Shown here: positions 47,423 to 49,843 of the stretch, in pieces
Layout: the number at the start of each line of letters is the position of its first letter
Position numbering within the stretch: position 1 is the stretch's first letter
Assembly (NCBI GenBank): GCA_028705565.1
Contig: JAQWDH010000008.1
Location: 1 to 49,843, forward strand
Direction: 5' to 3'
DNA from: Patescibacteria group bacterium
GTDB lineage: Bacteria > Patescibacteriota > Patescibacteriia > Magasanikbacterales > GWA2-37-8
DNA: 49,843 nt
The notes under the pieces: model-generated
Told to the model about the DNA's origin: nothing
The model's database searches: none
What the model saw: the letters and a program-made list of their open reading frames with translations, nothing else
Program-made: the position numbers and the translations under genes

Positions 47423-48358
47423 TTATTTGATTATTTCAACTTCCGGCTCCAACTCCACCCCGAATTTATTGTACACTCTTTCCTTCGCCGTCTCAACAAT
47501 CTTCATGACATCTTCGCTCGTCGCTTTTCCGAGATTGATGATAAAATTTCCGTGCTTTTCCGAAAAAGCCGCTCCGCCCGCTCGCATACCTTTTAGTCCC
47601 GCATTCTCGCAAAGCCAGCCGGCTGGAATCATTTTTCGTTCAATGAAAACCGGCGATAATTCGGATTTGTCTCCGCGCCAATTTTCCAATTTTATATTTT
47701 TAAAAAAACTTCCGGCAGACGGCTCGGGCGGAAGTTTCGCCCGCTTTTCCAAATATGAATGAATTGTTTTTAAAATTTCTTTTTTGTCTCCGCGCCGAAA
47801 TTTGAACACAACGCGCAAAATCACTCCGCCGCCATGCTTGAAACCGCTGTCGCGATATCCGAATTCGCAATCTTCTCGCCTTAAATTCAAAACTTCTCCA
47901 TCTCTCCATACTTCAACTTTTTCAACGCAACCGGCGATATCAAAACCCATCGCGCCCGCGTTTCCCCTCGCAGCTCCGCCGACCGAGCCTGGAATGCCGG
48001 CGGCCCATTCCATTCCTGTCAATTCGTTTTCCGCCGCCGTTTCAACTATCGTTCTCAATAAAACTCCGGCATCCGCCTCAATTTTTTCGTCCGATACTTT
48101 ATATTTTTCATTTTGTATTTTAACCACTGTTCCTTCATATCCAAAATCGCTAAAAAGAACATTCGTTCCGCCGCCCAAAACAAAAAATTCTTGACCTTCT
48201 CCGCGCAAAAAATTCAAAAGCCCGACAATTTTTTCCGTCTCTTTCGCTTCAACAAAAAAAGCCGCCGGCCCGCCAATTTTAAAATTCGTATGCCGAGCCA
48301 TCGGCTCATTTACCCTTACTCTTCCGTATTCCTTTAATTTTTTATAAAGTTCGTCCAT
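47423..48358 (-). CDS. murB: UDP-N-acetylenolpyruvoylglucosamine reductase; start revised to MDELYKKLKEYG
   Basis: RHTNFKIGGPAAFFVEA, LGGGTNVLFSD, GMEWAAGIPGSVGGAARGNAGAMG. Confidence 0.95.
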   Translation of the reverse strand: MDELYKKLKEYGRVRVNEPMARHTNFKIGGPAAFFVEAKETEKIVGLLNFLRGEGQEFFVLGGGTNVLFSDFGYEGTVVKIQNEKYKVSDEKIEADAGVLLRTIVETAAENELTGMEWAAGIPGSVGGAARGNAGAMGFDIAGCVEKVEVWRDGEVLNLRREDCEFGYRDSGFKHGGGVILRVVFKFRRGDKKEILKTIHSYLEKRAKLPPEPSAGSFFKNIKLENWRGDKSELSPVFIERKMIPAGWLCENAGLKGMRAGGAAFSEKHGNFIINLGKATSEDVMKIVETAKERVYNKFGVELEPEVEIIK

Positions 48359-48551
48359 AACACCTCTATTATCCCAAAAACCGGATAAAAATTCAAGCAG
48401 CAAGCTTTCGTTTTTACAGTATCATTACAAAAATGTAAAAATAATAAAAATTATTGATATGCTCTAATTTTTTCTCCATCAAAAAACGGCAAAATGCTCG
48501 TTTTTTTTGTTCCATTTTTTCTTTTTGGCTAAAATTAGCCAAGACAGACCC

Positions 48552-48580
48552 TTGACAAAAGCCTTAATTTGGAATTTTAC
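48552..48580 (+). promoter_or_regulatory. Possible promoter TTGACA-17-TTTTAC
   Basis: Good -35, weak -10. Confidence 0.35.
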
Positions 48581-48625
48581 AAAAAAACGTGTCCTCCAGA
48601 AGAGTAAGAGTAATCCAAACCAAAA

Positions 48626-48676
48626 ACCCGCTGATTATATAAAATCATATTTATATAATCAGCGGGTAATTTTTTT
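48626..48676 (+). terminator. Perfect 18-bp hairpin ACCCGCTGATTATATAAA-atcata-TTTATATAATCAGCGGGT followed by a T-run
   Basis: Exact inverted repeat 48626-48667, then aattttttt. Confidence 0.75.
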
Positions 48677-48798
48677 AATAAAGTATTTTATGACATTTTT
48701 TAATAACTTTTATACACTAAATTTACACACTAAATTTTGTCTGTCCAGATTTACAAATCTTTGATATAATATATTTTATAATTCATTGATAAAATAGT

Positions 48799-49554
48799 AT
48801 GATAACATTTTCCACAGCTTCGTTATATCCATATGGACTTAATCGTATATTTGAAATTTCAAACAAAGTCGGGTTTGACGGGATAGAGGTAATGCTGCGG
48901 TCAAAAAACGACATCAGCTATTTGGATACTTGGGATGCCGCATATCTTAAACAATTGGAAATCGCTAATAAAATCAAAATTGTCTCTCTACATGTTCCGT
49001 TTGAATTTGAAGAAGACCAATCATCATTTGACCGAATTATAAAACTCGCCAAACAAATAAAGACAAGGTATGTTATAATTCATACTCCGCGAGAGGATCA
49101 GGTTCAATATAATGAATGGGTAAAAAAAACAATCATACAAAACCGCGCTCTGGCAGAAAAATATGGGATACTAATTGAAAATGTGCATATAAAAACAGGA
49201 AAAGCGAACCCTGTTTTTAAAAACATTGATGATTTTAAAACGTCGCCAGCTGTTTGTTTTGATATCGCCCACGCGCTTCGCTCAAAACAAGACCCAAAAC
49301 TGTTTATAAAAAGCCTTGATAATATCCGGCAGTGGCACTTGTCAAATTGGGACGGAAAAGATGACCATTTATCAATATTGGAAGAAAAAGAAAAATTTTC
49401 TTCGCTTTTAAATATCGGGCCGGCTGAGTGTATTTGCCTTGAACTTTGCCCAAAAGCGTTTCTTGATATTCAAAATCAGGAAGAAATCATTGACGTTTTG
49501 CAAAGGACATTGGCGTTTATAAGGAAAAAAAATATTCAACAAAATATATCATAA
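48799..49554 (+). CDS. Sugar phosphate isomerase/epimerase-like TIM-barrel protein (AP endonuclease 2 superfamily)
   Basis: KVGFDGIEVMLRS, IVSLHVPF, YVIIHTPRED, ILIENVHIKTG, CFDIAHALRS, WHLSNWDGKDDHL. Confidence 0.82.
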   Translation: MITFSTASLYPYGLNRIFEISNKVGFDGIEVMLRSKNDISYLDTWDAAYLKQLEIANKIKIVSLHVPFEFEEDQSSFDRIIKLAKQIKTRYVIIHTPREDQVQYNEWVKKTIIQNRALAEKYGILIENVHIKTGKANPVFKNIDDFKTSPAVCFDIAHALRSKQDPKLFIKSLDNIRQWHLSNWDGKDDHLSILEEKEKFSSLLNIGPAECICLELCPKAFLDIQNQEEIIDVLQRTLAFIRKKNIQQNIS

Positions 49555-49565
49555 AAATATATCTT

Positions 49566-49843
49566 ATGCCTTTTGAATATTACAACTTACAAAAAAATCT
49601 TGAGAATGCCAACCTATCTTCAGAAACTGAAAAGCAAAACAAAGAAACTAAAGAAAAAAAACTATCAATTATTAAAAAACTAAAAGAGTTTTTTAAAAAC
49701 ATTCACGTGCCGCATGCTTTTTTAGTATTCGGCTCGGTGGGTCGTGGCAAGCCACGTCAAGATTCTGATATTGATCTCATGTTTATATTTAATGACCATG
49801 ATACTAAAAAAATAATAAATGACGAATTTTTAAAAAAACTTCC
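49566..49843 (+). CDS. Nucleotidyltransferase-domain (MNT/polbeta-like) protein, truncated by the window end
   Basis: My translation: MPFEYYNLQKN...HAFLVFGSVGRGKPRQDSDIDLMFIFND (GSxxRGxxxxxSDIDL). Confidence 0.75.
   Translation, partial: MPFEYYNLQKNLENANLSSETEKQNKETKEKKLSIIKKLKEFFKNIHVPHAFLVFGSVGRGKPRQDSDIDLMFIFNDHDTKKIINDEFLKKL

Noticed and set aside
48507-48764. 85-aa plus-strand ORF
   Set aside because: Spans a perfect 18-bp terminator-like hairpin, low-complexity start, no plausible family; more likely intergenic or RNA.

Overview
AT-rich bacterial chromosome segment, most likely from a Patescibacteria/CPR (Parcubacteria-like) genome; this is inferred from gene content and from intergenic palindrome style, with no database search. 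Almost all genes are on the minus strand. The housekeeping content includes secF, secD, secA, rpmG, three tRNAs, tpiA, an M16 peptidase, glyS, frr, holB, mreB, groES/groEL, rplU, a P-type ATPase, a Clp-family ATPase, murF, ftsI/PBP2, gpsA, a dGTPase-like HD protein, transketolase, an LtaS-like sulfatase, hpf and murB. The main accessory region is 40.3-44.8 kb. There, two different type II restriction-modification (R-M) cassettes lie in tandem between an LtaS-like gene and transketolase. The junction between the cassettes is a second copy of both flanking gene ends, fused in frame into a 36-codon chimeric mini-ORF. Other notable items: (i) a SecD whose P1-head position holds two tandem parvulin-like domains; (ii) an orphan structured ncRNA candidate with a consensus promoter and terminator; (iii) a CIRCE-type operator upstream of groESL with symmetric base changes; (iv) a membrane-anchored, zinc-ribbon Clp ATPase with an altered D1 Walker B; (v) a truncated tRNA-Thr copy interrupted by a palindrome. 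No rRNA, CRISPR array or transposase was seen.
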